Shown here in pieces: positions 29,568 to 42,352 of a stretch of DNA of 64,000 bases (position 1 is its first letter; the number at the start of each line of letters is the position of its first letter). A program made the position numbers and the translations under genes. The stretch is from Vespa crabro (lineage: Eukaryota > Arthropoda > Insecta > Hymenoptera > Vespidae). The stretch covers positions 10,396,119-10,460,118 of the forward strand of contig NC_060960.1 of assembly GCF_910589235.1 (NCBI RefSeq), written 5' to 3'. Under the pieces are notes generated by a model that was given only the letters and a program-made list of their open reading frames with translations, ran no database searches and was not told where the DNA came from.

Positions 29568-29623
29568 GGGGGAGGGGGGAGGAGGATAGGTCAGAGGGGG
29601 CGGGGTGGGAGGGGGGTTAGGGG
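29568..29623 (+). other. G-rich, G-quadruplex-like island
   Basis: Repeated runs of 3-6 G with short A/T spacers over 56 nt in otherwise AT-rich DNA. Confidence 0.7.
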
Positions 29624-29738
29624 AAGAAGAAAAGCAAATTAACAAAAAGAAAATAAATAAATTAAAAATTCTAGCCATGATACTTTCTAAGAGCGAGACC
29701 AAAAGTTGAAAGAAAGAGGAAGAACGATATCATTGAAC

Positions 29739-29786
<48 letters not shown>

Positions 29787-29888
29787 CTAGAGTTAGCGTG
29801 TGTGAAACGGTTAACAGTGAGATGGTAAGAAATCGATGAAAACTATAGATTACGTACACGTATTAAACGACTACTAACCCAAAAGAAA

Positions 29889-29930
29889 GGTAGGTAGGTA
29901 GGTAGGTAGGTAGGTAGGTAGGTAGGTAGG
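29889..29930 (+). repeat. GGTA tetranucleotide microsatellite
   Basis: Ten or so perfect GGTA units. This is not the insect telomere pentamer TTAGG. Confidence 0.95.
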
Positions 29931-30017
29931 ATTCGGTTTCGATGGGCCTTGGAGGTCATCGAAAAAGTGACGCTCGGTTAATATAATCGGCCATGTCCCC
30001 TACCTTTCTCGGAGTTG

Positions 30018-30056
<39 letters not shown>

Positions 30057-31002
30057 AGAGAGAGAGAAAGAAGTGGACCCAAGGAAAGTCTAACAACAAG
30101 GGTGCTCATCCTCTCCGGTTCGTATACTCCGCGTTCATCGACCGTTAGGCTCCTCTCTTCGAGTTCGAACGGCCTTTCCTTTTCTTCTTTCGTAACTAGT
30201 CCGTCGTCGTGGTGACGTAAAGATACTATTGATATCCCCGAGTTCGACTCAAGTAAAATCAAATTTATTACTTTCTATAATCGTTCAAGATGCTGCGTAT
30301 TATTTATATGTCACATATATATATATATATATACATATACATTAACATATACATATATATGTATATTATATGTATATATATGTATATATAACAAAAAAAA
30401 AAAGAAAAGAAAAAAAAAAACAGGAAAGATTAACAAATAAAGATACTTTCAGATATTACCGATTATAGACATGCTTACTTATATTTACGCACATGTTCTT
30501 TCTACAAATCGACGCTCAAATATCAAAGATTAACATGCATATTACATGCATACATACATAGGTACGTCATCCATCCTCCCTTCCCCCCTCCCACTCCATT
30601 CGTCTTATGTAAAACCGCAGGATGTGATCTGTCACTCACCTGTCATCCATAAAATTTCAACGGCTGTAACAAGATACGCTAATACGTCCAATCCTGTCTC
30701 TTATGTCTAATGAATAAAAAAGATAAAGAAGAGAAAGAGAGAGAGAGAGAGAGATAAAAAAAAAAGAAAGAAAGAAGAAGAAAAATAGAAAGAAAGAAAG
30801 AAAGAAAAGAGAGAAAAGATAGGATCTACATAATGCATACGAGTAAGAAACGTGTTTCTCTCTTATGGTCGTGTACTCACGTGAACGTAAATAGTTGACA
30901 CATAGTAAAAAAGAAGAAGGAGGAGGAGGTGGATGGAGGTGGTGAAGGTGCATAATGCAGATGAAGGAGGAGATGGTGGAGGATGAGCGTAGAGACGAAG
31001 CG

Positions 31003-31014
31003 TACTTACTTACA

Positions 31015-31053
<39 letters not shown>
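31003..31053 (+). repeat. TTAC tetranucleotide microsatellite
   Basis: About twelve TTAC units with one interruption. Confidence 0.95.
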
Positions 31054-31054
<1 letters not shown>

Positions 31055-31272
31055 TGCCAGTGAGTTTTCATGTTAACCCCGGAGTTATAGAGAAAGGTGC
31101 CCCACCGTACTCGTCCGATATTAGAGAGGCGCTTCTTGACTTACGAAGGATGGTGGTGGGTATCGAGTAGGGAGAAACGGGCCTCTGGTCCCAATCTGTC
31201 TTCAGTTCCCATGCGAGCTTCCATTCGATATCGTTCGGTCTGCGCGTCCGATTAATATTTCATCTTTTATTT

Positions 31273-31316
<44 letters not shown>

Positions 31317-31502
31317 TCTCTCTCTATCTCTCTCTCTCTCTCTCTCTTTCTATCTCTGTCTTTCCTATCATCTGTTTCTCTTTATTTCACTAATTTTCTC
31401 TTTCTCTGTCTCTTTTTTTTTCCGGCTAAATAGACATGTCATCGCCAACGAGTTAACGTCCAACGAACGACCTTGAAGGCCTGGCGATCATTTGATAGAA
31501 GA

Positions 31503-31540
31503 CATAAAACTATACCCAACCGCTATCGTTTATCAGCTTT
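31503..31540 (+). promoter_or_regulatory. Candidate TATA/initiator core promoter of the Gln-rich secreted protein gene
   Basis: A CATAAAA element at 31503-31509 is followed about 31 nt later by a TATCAGCTT initiator-like sequence with its A at 31535. This is canonical arthropod TATA-to-start spacing. A start there would give a 40-nt leader before the proposed ATG at 31575. Spacing and context are seen directly; promoter use is inferred. Confidence 0.5.
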
Positions 31541-31574
31541 TTTTTTGGATTGAAATTTCCCTCAACGGATCATC

Positions 31575-31942
31575 ATGTGGTCCCTCAAATTGGTAATTAT
31601 AAGGATTAATCGACTATTTTATATTATAAAGATAAAATTTTCTTTTGAATCGGAATAACGGATAAAAGTTATCGGATACGAATAGATTGAAAACGATCGA
31701 ACACGCTTATACTTTCATCGTAATAATGCGGCATCGCAAATGGAAACGAGGAAAGTCAGTTCCGTTCTGTTCAATTTGTACGTCGTATGTACTTACGTAC
31801 TTATTATACGTCTCCCGCCGTTGGTGCATTATTATTGACACGCTCGTTTTTCTCAACGGCTCCCGACACGCTCTTTCATTGTCGGCATTGAAGCGTTTTG
31901 ACGGTCAAGATCGAAATTTCACTCGTTCGATCTCTTACATGG

Positions 31943-32012
<70 letters not shown>

Positions 32013-32468
32013 AGCTTTTCTTATGAAGCATTTGTTCGTTTTATTCTTAAAATCGTTATAAAATAAAATTATTGCATAATTCGAATAGGTCAGATCTTTC
32101 TAACTTAAGAAAGCTAATCAGAGTTTTCTATGTTCATATTCGGACAAAGGGAAGAGAGGGGAAGGGGAGGAAGGGAGTGGAGGAATCAAGCGCGATTCAC
32201 TCGGCTTTAACCATATCGAGTACGCGAACTAACTCGGAAATCATTTATCGAGGCAAATACTATCTACCTATCTACCTAGCTACCTATGTATCTGTCCATT
32301 CGGCGTCGGTAGAATACAAATCGATCAGCCTTCTATGGACAGGATATCTTTTCTCGATAGTCTTGAATCAGGTCAGTCGGTTAATCACGCCATCGTATAA
32401 AACGTTTCCGTGAAGAGGATGATTTTTCTTTTCGATCGCGATGCGATTTCTTTTCGATCAATTTATGT

Positions 32469-32501
<33 letters not shown>

Positions 32502-35500
32502 CCCAGCATGTACCTGTACGTTCGATAATTAATTAGTTCAAGCGATGATTAATGTTTTTCAGGTAGTAATCCTGACGACGATCGTCTTCGTCACGATTTA
32601 TGCCAAAGAGGAAACGACCAAGAATCGGGACAAGAGACAACAGATACCTTATCATGCTAGAAGGGGTGCTAGACCACCACCTTATGCCGTTCAAATGGAA
32701 CCAATCGTTCAATATTCTCAACGAGATCCTCTTTATAATCCTTTGATAAATTCTAAGAGCGACGATCTTGGTATATACGAAGAAAATCCATCGAGTTATT
32801 ACCAATCGGAGCCAGAGCCAATTATTGAGATTATCATTAAGGAATCTAACGAATCCTTACCAACTCCTGTACCACCTCCGACTCCACCGCCTTCGAGACC
32901 AACGAAAGAACCAATACAAGTTTATTACGTAAAGTATGAAAAGAAAGGAGGCTATGGAGAGAAATCTCGAGTCGTATACGATCCACCCGTACGTGCTTTG
33001 ACACCGGTAGAAGAACACGAAGAAATTAAATCCAAGCATCATAAGGAAGAACCTATCCAACCGGTAACACCATCACCTCCAGAACCATCGACCACTTTAA
33101 GAGCTATCATTCGACCAGATAGCGAGACTTATCATTCCGGTGGTAGCGGAATTCGTGTTACCTTTGGAACGGAACAATTACCACCTAATAATCATAACAA
33201 ACGTAATGACATTGAAACGCCAGTTTCTACTCAAAGTACAAAGCCTCATTCTCTTGGTTCTGTTGCACCTGGTACACCTAAAAGACAGCATGGTCCTTAT
33301 CAGCCTTTACAACCTGTACAGCAAAGAGTACCACCTGCATTTCCACAGCAAAGAGTCGTTAATTCTTTTCAACCACCGCTATCTTTAATTCCGCAACAAC
33401 AGCAACAACAACAATTACCATTAAAGTTTATACCACAAAGGCAGCAACAGTTCCCATCGGCTTTATCAGTGAGAAATCAATTGCAAAGACCACAGCAACC
33501 ACCGTTACCTATTCAGAGTTTGCCTGATCTATCGCAACGAACACCGTCTACTGCTTTCGGTCCTCCTCATCGTATTAGTATAAATCATCCTCAACAGCCA
33601 GGACTTCCACCAACGCTGTCGGTTTCTCATCAAAGCGTGCAATTGCAAAATCAGCCGCTTGGACCTATTCAACCTAATTTCCATGTGGAACGAAAACAAC
33701 CTCAGCAGCAACAGCAGCAGCAGCAGCAACAGCAACAACAACAGCAACAACAGCAACAACAACAACAACAACCACAACAACAACAGCCTCCGGTATTTTC
33801 ACAACAAGAACAAGAGAAACAACGGTATCATGAACAGCGACGTCAGCAAGAGGCATTGAAGCAACGTGAACATCAACGGCAACGCGAACAGCAAAGACTT
33901 CAGGAACATCGTAGACTCGTAGAATTACAACGACAATTCGATCAACAGAGGCATATAGAACAACAAAGACAGGTTGAACAACAGAGACAAGTGGAACAGC
34001 AAAGATTGGCGGATCAGCAAAGACTCGTCGAACAACAGCGATACGCGGAACAACAAAGATTGACGGAACAACAGAGACTGGCGGAAGAACAAAGACTGCT
34101 GGAGCAGCAGAGATTGGCTGTTGAACAGCAAAGGCTACAGGAACGTCAAAGATTGCATGAACAGCATCGAATTCAAGAACAAAGAAGACGTAAACAAGAA
34201 CACGAACAAAGACTCTTGCAAGAGCAACAATATCGTACATCTTTGAAGTACAATCAGGCTATTCCATCGCAAGGTGGTATTCCAGGTCAACCTCCATTAC
34301 CTATTCAAAAGCCAGAAGGAGAAATCTTTAAGGCCGTACCAAAGTTGGAACAACATTATGCGATCAGAGAGAATCCGTTACATCCAGGCCCGTTCCCACC
34401 AAATACAGTACAATTTCCAGAAAGTTCGTTGAATCAGTACCAGGCAACGCATCAATTAAACACTTTACAGGATTCCCGACAAATCGCGGGAGGTCAATCG
34501 AATCGAATTTTAAACGACGAAGTACCACGACAGATACAACAACAAATTGAAAATCAACAAGTTCCCTCGGGTCATCGACATTTAACGTTCAATTCTGATT
34601 CGTTAGGACATCAACAGACGCAATTGTCGTTGACACCATCCGTAAGCACTCAACAACAACATCGTCAAAGGGAACAACAATCTTTTTGGGGACGTTCACC
34701 TTCACCAAACAATGATGTACAAAAGTCCCAAACGATTTACGCAACACCAGTTAGTATCCCTTCTGAATTCGGATCATCCACCGGTAGGATATCCTACAGA
34801 AATGGTCCGACAATTTCTAGCAGTACTACGACAACGACGACGACAACAACTACGACCACAACCACAACCGAAGCACCAACGACAACTACTCTTTCACCGA
34901 AAAACGAAGCCAAGATCAAGGAGAACATTGCAAATTTACCAGACGAAGTGCCAGACGATATAAGGGAACAACTTTTGAGTTCCGGTATTTTGGGTAACGC
35001 TGACATACAAATACTTGATTACGACAAGGTCGGTGGCATACCAATCGAGAAACTACCGCCCGAGGCATTGGCAAATTTCTACGGTGCTGGAGGTGGTTCC
35101 GCAGTGGCAGCGAGCGAGCCAATACCGTCTATCATTAAAAAACCTGAAATATCATTGTCGAATGAAGACAACATTTCTTCTGGCACGTCCGAAAGCGTTA
35201 CTTCTTTATCGAAATACGAACCACCTAATAAGGAAATGATGGAGAGCACGATCATGGGAAGGACCAAGATCGAACAGGCCACTTTGAGGCCAGGTGGTGT
35301 AGAAATGAAAGTAGTACGATTCGATCCAAGTACGGAGCAAGGCCGAGCAGTGGCCGAGCAACATATACGTGCTGACGCGACCAGACTCGAACCGGTCACT
35401 ATAGGTCCGGAAAATCATGACCAATACAATCGTTATTTACCGCTTAAAGTAAGCGGTGCCTCGTTTCCTATACCAGATGTGCCCGATCTAAAAGGACGAA

Positions 35501-35962
35501 AAATAACGAGCGTGGTCGTATTAGCGCCTGTTGACTATCATTTTCAGGAAAAGGATAAAGGTCTTGAGACGAGGGAGGACAGAAAGATCGACGACATACA
35601 GGCTGTTAAATTTTTAGCTGGCGATACGCTCAAGCAACTCGTTAAAAAGCCTACCGTCGATAATTATAAAAAGTGGTTGGAACAGGAAACTCGTACCGAA
35701 CCTCAGAGACAATCTGTTGTATTATTAATCACCATGTAAGTATACCAAACATATTTTCCCTCAACGATCGAATAGAATAATAAGCTATAGAAAGATTTCT
35801 CTTTTCAGGCCGTCCAATGATCAAAGTAAAAACGACAAGGAAATATTCATGTACGATGTTAATTCCCAATCGGTTAGCAAAATGTCGGGGGATTTATCGA
35901 CGGCCTTTGTCGATGCTGCCGAAAGCAATTCAGACAGTACCGATGACTTTTCTGGATTTTAA
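31575..35962 (+). CDS. Large secreted Gln-rich low-complexity protein of unknown function, 3 exons (1114 aa)
   Basis: I do not recognise a named family. Proposed exons are 31575-31592, 32563-35735 and 35809-35962 (1115 codons including the stop). The six-codon first exon (MWSLKL) ends at a gtaatt donor and joins in phase 0 to a strong acceptor (tttttcag, ending 32562). Together they make a signal peptide with cleavage likely after about Ala20. The mature protein runs as follows: Pro-rich region; Gln/Pro-rich region; a near-pure poly-Gln tract (about residues 386-412); a charged EQQRLA-type hexapeptide repeat region (about 470-535); a poly-Thr run (about 760-776); then a less repetitive, better-ordered C-terminus (about 790-1114) with motifs such as PDDIREQLLSSGIL, LPPEALANFYGAGGG and VVVLAPVDYHF. 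A few hundred residues free of low complexity suggest the C-terminal part is the conserved core. An alternative start at 32545 (MINVFQ...) reads straight through the acceptor and also gives a signal peptide, but I judge it less likely. Probably extracellular-matrix-, cuticle- or mucin-like; function is inference. Confidence 0.82.
31947..32010. repeat. 64-bp TA dinucleotide array
   Basis: Uninterrupted TA array inside the proposed first intron of the Gln-rich protein gene. Confidence 0.95.
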
Positions 35963-36785
35963 ACGATCGATCATAATTAATCTATCCTTTAACGGTCTAT
36001 ATCGCTCCTGTTTAACGTCTTTGATTAGGATCTAATCACGAAGTTGAATCGATTAATAACATCGACCATTGAGATTTGTCAATATTATTTTGTACCTTAT
36101 ATTTCGTTCTTTTTCTTTTTCTTTTTCTTTTTCTTTCTTTCTTTCTTTCTTTCTTTCTTTTTTTATTATTATTTTTCTTTTTTCTTTTTATTCTCTACAC
36201 GTATTATATACAATCGTAATAATAACGTATGTATATGTGCATGTACATATGAGAGAGCAAGAGCGAACTATCGAATCGAGGATGATGATTTCATGCGGAT
36301 AACGAAGCAAAAGCGAAAGTCCTGTAAGCTAGAAATAGAAAACGTAAGGAAAGTTACACGTGAGGAATACACGGCACCTGGCAACGACGGCCATTTCTAG
36401 GATGACGAATCACCATGTTCGAGAAATATATTTTTATTAAAAGGAAAAAGGAAGGCAAAAAAACCACACACGCGCACGAGAAAAAATGAAAGAAAATACA
36501 CAAAAAAAAAAAAAAAAGGAAAACACAAGGAAAAAAGAAAACCATCCCAGGGAAAAAGGAAAAAAGAAAAAAAAAGAAGAAACAAAACAAAAAAAAAACA
36601 AAAAAAAAAAAACAAGTAAAAGAGGAACGTCCCGAGATATTTCACACAACAGATGGTGAAACGATTATGATAAACATATCACGGAACATGACATGAGGAT
36701 AATGAGAGTACATACTCCTTGTAGATATATTAACGATGTATGATTATGTATATAACGCTGATCTTTTTTTTACATTTTTATACGA

Positions 36786-36791
36786 AATAAA
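36786..36791 (+). terminator. Candidate polyadenylation signal of the Gln-rich protein gene
   Basis: AATAAA lies in a less AT-rich context about 825 nt past the stop and is followed by a GT/T-rich stretch (ttttgtacgtgg). This gives a plausible 3' UTR of about 0.85 kb containing a pyrimidine-rich tract near 36110-36195. Confidence 0.45.
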
Positions 36792-37159
36792 CGCAATCCT
36801 TTTGTACGTGGATATTGTTAATTTTCTATGAATACTATGAAAGGATCGAACGAAAGTGAGATCTTCTCACGCAGCGCACATATACACATATATACCCGCA
36901 TAAGGACGCATACAGGCAACCCTATCAAACCATTTCCCATCCCACCTTCACTCTCTCCCTTCCTCCTTCTTCGATCTCGGTGAATGGATTAATTTGAAAT
37001 TCTATGAAATCGCATACAAATATTGCAAATATTGCAAGCAATCAAACTTCTATTTTCTATAGGTTCATTTCGTCTTGGCTCGTGAACTTGACGAATAAAG
37101 AGACCATCTTCATTAGACTTTCATCGTTTCTACGTCGGTATAGACGAGTTACATGATTG

Positions 37160-37420
37160 ATAAAAAGAATTTATAATAATAGTAATAATAATAATAATAA
37201 TAATAATAGTAATAATAATAATACAATTAACAGAGTAATAGTGGTAGTAGTAATAGTAGTAATAAAAAAAAAAAAAACATGTTAGAAAGTTTTAATTTCT
37301 CGCGTTTTTAAAAACGCTACGACGCTAGTCAAATTGAATGAATCGATACTTACGAATGAAATATCGATTGAGATCGAGATCGTAATCTGTTGAAGAAATA
37401 ATAATTATAATAATAATAAT

Positions 37421-37497
<77 letters not shown>

Positions 37498-37763
37498 AAT
37501 CTACAGAGTTGTAGTACTAGTTGTAGTATTAGTTGTAGTATTAGTAGTAGTAGTAGTAGTAGTTGTAGTTGTAGTAGTAGTAATAATAGTAATTGTAGTA
37601 GTAGTAGTAGTAGTAGTAGTAGTAATAATAGTAGTAGTATTAAGAAAAACATGATAGTATCTTTGAACTTCGCGGACTTTTGAAAACACTATGATGCTAA
37701 TCAAATTAAATGAAGAACCGATACTTACGAATGAAATATCGATCGAGATTTCAAGATCGTGAT
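37160..37763. repeat. Tandem duplication with embedded AAT/GTA microsatellites
   Basis: A unique block of about 115 bp at about 37276-37391 recurs at about 37646-37763, sharing AACATG, GATACTTACGAATGAAATATCG and GAGAT...GATCGT(A/G)ATCT. Each copy is preceded by AAT then GTA triplet arrays and a CAGAGT word. The second array (37402-37637) is much longer. Confidence 0.8.
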
Positions 37764-38028
37764 CTATCGGATAGACTTTCTGCGATAAGAGAAGACAATA
37801 TGACGTAAATTTATTTTTTATAATTGCACTACATTTAAATGATCATACACATGTGAAAACTTTTAATTACATGTATAGTGCACATCGTTATAAAACAAGC
37901 AATTACACGTAATATTTCTATTAATTTTTTTCCAAAAAGATTTTCTCGAGGAGGCAGACAGACAGAGACGGAGAAATGGAATGATCTCTTAACGAGAAAA
38001 AGAAAGATAGAGATAGAAATAAAAGGAT

Positions 38029-38087
<59 letters not shown>

Positions 38088-38329
38088 GAGAGAAAGAAAA
38101 AAATAAAAAGAGCTCGTCTAATTTTAATATTTCAAATATTTTTCTATCATATCAATATTGTTTTTATCCGTTTCTCCGTGTCTGTCTTTTAATTTATGTC
38201 AATTTTGTTTTTTTTTTACGTACCAAAATATTTAATAAAAATTAATCGCTAAGAAATATTTCATTTCGATATAATATTCTATGTATATAATATATGTATG
38301 CGTATATATTTTATACATATATATGTATT

Positions 38330-38385
<56 letters not shown>

Positions 38386-38734
38386 TATATATATAATTTA
38401 TAAATATTTCTCTACGTCTCGTCACAATCAATAGATAGATAAATCGATAAATGAATATTATCGGTTATACGTTAAATTTTTTTCTATCATTGAAATATTC
38501 GTTAATAAGAAAAGTTTTTGATTGTTTTGTGTTTTATAATTCTAATACTCCCACCCATCCTCCCACCACCGACCCTCCCCCCCCCGCTTTCCCCTTCCTC
38601 CTCCTGCCCCATCGAGGTATCATCTACTAATTAATAATAATTAATAATTCTAACGATAAGTATATTTTGCTTGATACATGAATAATTTTTATTGGTTAGC
38701 ACGAAACAAATAGTGAGCGCCGTGCACGTAACGC

Positions 38735-38754
38735 ACGCGCGCGCGCGCGCGCGC
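38735..38754. repeat. CG dinucleotide run
   Basis: Twenty bases of alternating C and G after an ACGTAACG context. This is exceptional in this AT-rich window and is a classical Z-DNA-forming sequence. Confidence 0.9.
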
Positions 38755-39168
38755 TCGTTCCCATCCTGTATATCTCTTGGTGTGTGTATGTGTATTTACG
38801 TGTACGTCTGTTCTTCTAATTTTTTTCTTTCTTTTTTTTTGCTTTTCTTTTTTTTTCTTTTTTTTTTTTTTTTATTTAATGTGTGTGCGCGCGTGTCTGT
38901 GTCTGTGTCTGTGTGTATGGGTTTCTTTCTTCTTCTTCTTCCTTTTTTTTTTCCTCTTTTTTCATCCCTTTTTTTTCTTCCTCATAAAATCATAAACAAA
39001 ATGCAAGAACTGGTACTGAATACAAAATTAAATTATAACATCGTTATCGTTATCGTTATCGTTATCGTTATCGTTAATCCTCATTGTCGTCGTCGTCGTC
39101 GTCGTAGTCGTCATTATTATCATTTATTGTGATTATAAACAAACAAACAAAAAATATTATTACAACGT

Positions 39169-39214
<46 letters not shown>

Positions 39215-39966
39215 GTATATATATAGTGTAAAATAAAAGAAAAGAGACGCACGCAATGTTTACGTATGAGATACGTTTTCTAACAATTATTTGTCGAATA
39301 ATTTTCAACGCTTCGGTTAATTCGCAGAAAAAAAAGAAAAATGGCGTAAGTTTCGGCGCGACATTATCCGTCGCAGTCAGTTTTTCTTTTGTTATTACTT
39401 TCCTCGTTTGATTTCCTTTTGTTCGTTTTTCTTTTTCATTTCGTTTAAATTTTCTTCCTTCACAATTTTCTTGCTTTTTTTTTTCTTTTTCTTTATCTTT
39501 TTCTTTTTCTTCTTCCTCTCTTATTACTCACGAACGTACACACATTTTCAATGAAATTAAGCTCGAGTATACGCATTATATAAGATTAAAAACGGAATAA
39601 TTTTAAAGCTTTGTCTTTGTAACATTCGTTCGTGTAATCAAATCGTATTTTGCCCGATTATGTATTTAAATATTTCTTCATTCGAATATATAATATATAA
39701 AAATGCTGATGTGCTAAAAGAAATGCTTTTATTTGTTTTGTTTCGTTTTTTTCTTCTTCTTTCTTTCTTTCTTCTTCTTCTCTTTCTTTCTTTTTTTACT
39801 TCGATCGAAATTTCTTTCTTTAGATTAAAATTAAAGAAAAAGTAAAAGTGACAACAATGCCATTATTAAATTAAACGATTGATTTTCAATTACGACGATT
39901 ATTTGTAGATAAATTTTTCAACAAATAGAGATCTCTTCTTTGTGTAACAAATGAAATTTTTTTTTC

Positions 39967-39999
<33 letters not shown>

Positions 40000-40660
40000 G
40001 TTTTTGTTTTATTTTTCTTTTTCTTTCATTTTTTTACTTTCTGTTTTTCATTGAAAATCCGATCGAATATATCAGTCGTTTTAAAATATACATATAAATA
40101 TTATATATAGAACGTATAAAGCGCGCTTAATTCGGGCAAAAATGATTATTGTAATTTTGATAGAAAAGTTCGAATTATTTCGTCATATCGTTCGTTACAC
40201 ACATTTTATATATATATACACATGCATACATACATCATCGGTATGTAATGCGCGCACGATGCGCAACGCGCGCGCCAACTACACATACACTCACACAAAG
40301 AACACGTCCGAATGCAACATTGCTTAATACTACATAAACATTTCATATTTGCATTTATATAGACCTTTAACACCCTTTGCACTTTAACATTAAAATAACT
40401 CATCTGAATATAAGATTTAACAAAGTGAACACAAACATTACCTATGCTAGAGCAATTACACATGCATTTAATTATAAATAACATGGAAATAGCAAAACTA
40501 TAATATTTTTCGATATAAAATTTCAAAGAGCAATCCATTTATTTATAGTTAAATGATAAATTTGATTTTATACTGCAACGATACTAATCTGGTTTGTGCC
40601 TAAGTTAGTGAGGAAAAAAAAAATAAAACAAGAAAAAAAATAAAATAAAATAAAGAAAGA

Positions 40661-40725
<65 letters not shown>

Positions 40726-42299
40726 TAATTATTTCTATAAATTTGTAATCAAAGAAAATTATACTGAAATCTGAATAATAAAAATAGACAGAGAAATACA
40801 AACATATGATTTACATCGTGAATAGATTCTGACAGCTATTATCAACAATTGTATCCAATTGTCAACTAAAAAAATATTGCACTTCTTAAATATTTGTGAT
40901 ACTAAAATATTTATCGATACTAGGTATATTATACCACTGTTTGCATTGGCAGATAAAGCAAATATATAGCTTATATAACTATAAGATACTAACTCGTGAT
41001 AAATTGTCTACAATATACACGATTAAATGTACATTACATTGGTATTAATCTGACATTGCATTAATATTATAATTTTTTGTAAAATATTAATATATTAATA
41101 TAATTAATGCACATTTATAAATTACAGATTAATGAAAAAGAGACTTAATTCTTTTATACCAAAGGACCATATATAAAATAAGAGATATTGATTTCTTATA
41201 ATCATATACGACAGGCATAATATTCGTGCAGTACTATTAACATAAAACAGAAATTCTAATGAAGGTGCCTGTATAATAATGTCATTTTTTGGAACAATTA
41301 ATAATATTTCTAATTAAATAATATTGAGAGAAAAAGAAAAGAAAAGAAAAAAAAAAAAGAAAAAAAAAGAAAAAAAAGAAAAGAGAAAAAAAGGAATCGT
41401 AATATCATTGTACTTTTACTTAATAAAATCAAATTACTTTTTTCACTTTAAAAACAAAAATGTGCATATGCACACATACGTTCAAATATGTGTACATATT
41501 ATACATTTTAAAACAATATTTCAAATACATGCTTCTATAATGTTCGAAAGATTCTATTTAAATCACTGTTATTGTTAATCCAATATAGTTTTTGAAAATA
41601 AAGAGAATAAAAAGAAAATTCCTTTCTTTACGTTTGATATTTCAAATTTATATGACGCAATGTTCATGATCAGCATAAAGAAAAGAGACAGGCTGTAAAA
41701 GGAACTGAACCGCGCTGTGTAATAAATTGCACGAATAATTTATCTATGACTTGTCATTCCTTTCAAATACATATACACAAATCAATACTGCTTCGTATAT
41801 AGAGAGATTACTTACTCTATGTTTCACATAAAAAAGTTCTTTTTAAAAACCAATCTGATAAGAAATTGTCGCAAACGGCTTTCCAAATTTCATTGCCTCT
41901 TTTCATATGAATACAAACTAATACATTCTATTTATATCCCCAATAGACTAGTGTTTTACAAGCAACCTTGCATCCGGAGTTAAATATCTATTATTTGGAT
42001 TAATTATATGTATATAAACATGTAATAATACAACATCTCTTGTCATAAAAAATCGTAAGCCTTAGTCGCGATTTGAACAAGGTCATTTGTAATTACAGAA
42101 TGAATCATTTTCATCACCGATAAATAAAGAAATCTGTTCCTAATGATTAATAAAAATATAATTAGATTAGCCCCATAGATATATGCTTTAATACATAAGA
42201 AATGGCAGTTAAAATACTACACAATTACAAAGATAAAATAGAATGAAAAATACAAAAAAGAAATTACCATTGTCCATAGTTCAAAAAAAAAAAAAAAAG

Positions 42300-42352
<53 letters not shown>

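Larger units (their letters stand above)
26141..31502. other. Gene-free region between TRMT61A and the Gln-rich protein gene
   Basis: Microsatellites plus several islands of lower AT content and little repeat: about 27960-28080, 28560-28700, 29040-29290, 29940-30260 and 31060-31260. Open frames in these islands match no family I know. They could be enhancers, non-coding RNA exons or unrecognised exons. Confidence 0.6.

Noticed and set aside
29889..29930. Telomere-like repeat
   Set aside because: The unit is GGTA, not the insect TTAGG, and it is only about 42 bp long.
32072..32413. 113-codon plus-strand frame
   Set aside because: It lies within the proposed first intron of the Gln-rich gene and has no recognisable domain or splice support.
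32545..32562. ATG at 32545 as start of the Gln-rich protein
   Set aside because: The segment overlaps a strong splice acceptor, and a better-supported upstream exon joins in phase. It is kept only as an alternative.
33674..34240. 188-codon antisense frame rich in Val/Ala
   Set aside because: It is the mirror of the CAA/CAG-rich repeat region of the plus-strand Gln-rich protein.
36354..36649. Phe-rich minus-strand frames of 70-82 codons
   Set aside because: They derive from A-rich 3' UTR sequence of the Gln-rich gene read backwards.
37350..37704. Poly-Tyr/Leu/Thr frames
   Set aside because: Pure translations of AAT and GTA triplet arrays.
39341..39351. ATGGC|gtaagt as a start exon
   Set aside because: The donor match is perfect but no acceptor-joined coding exon follows before BTG3, so there is nothing to attach it to.
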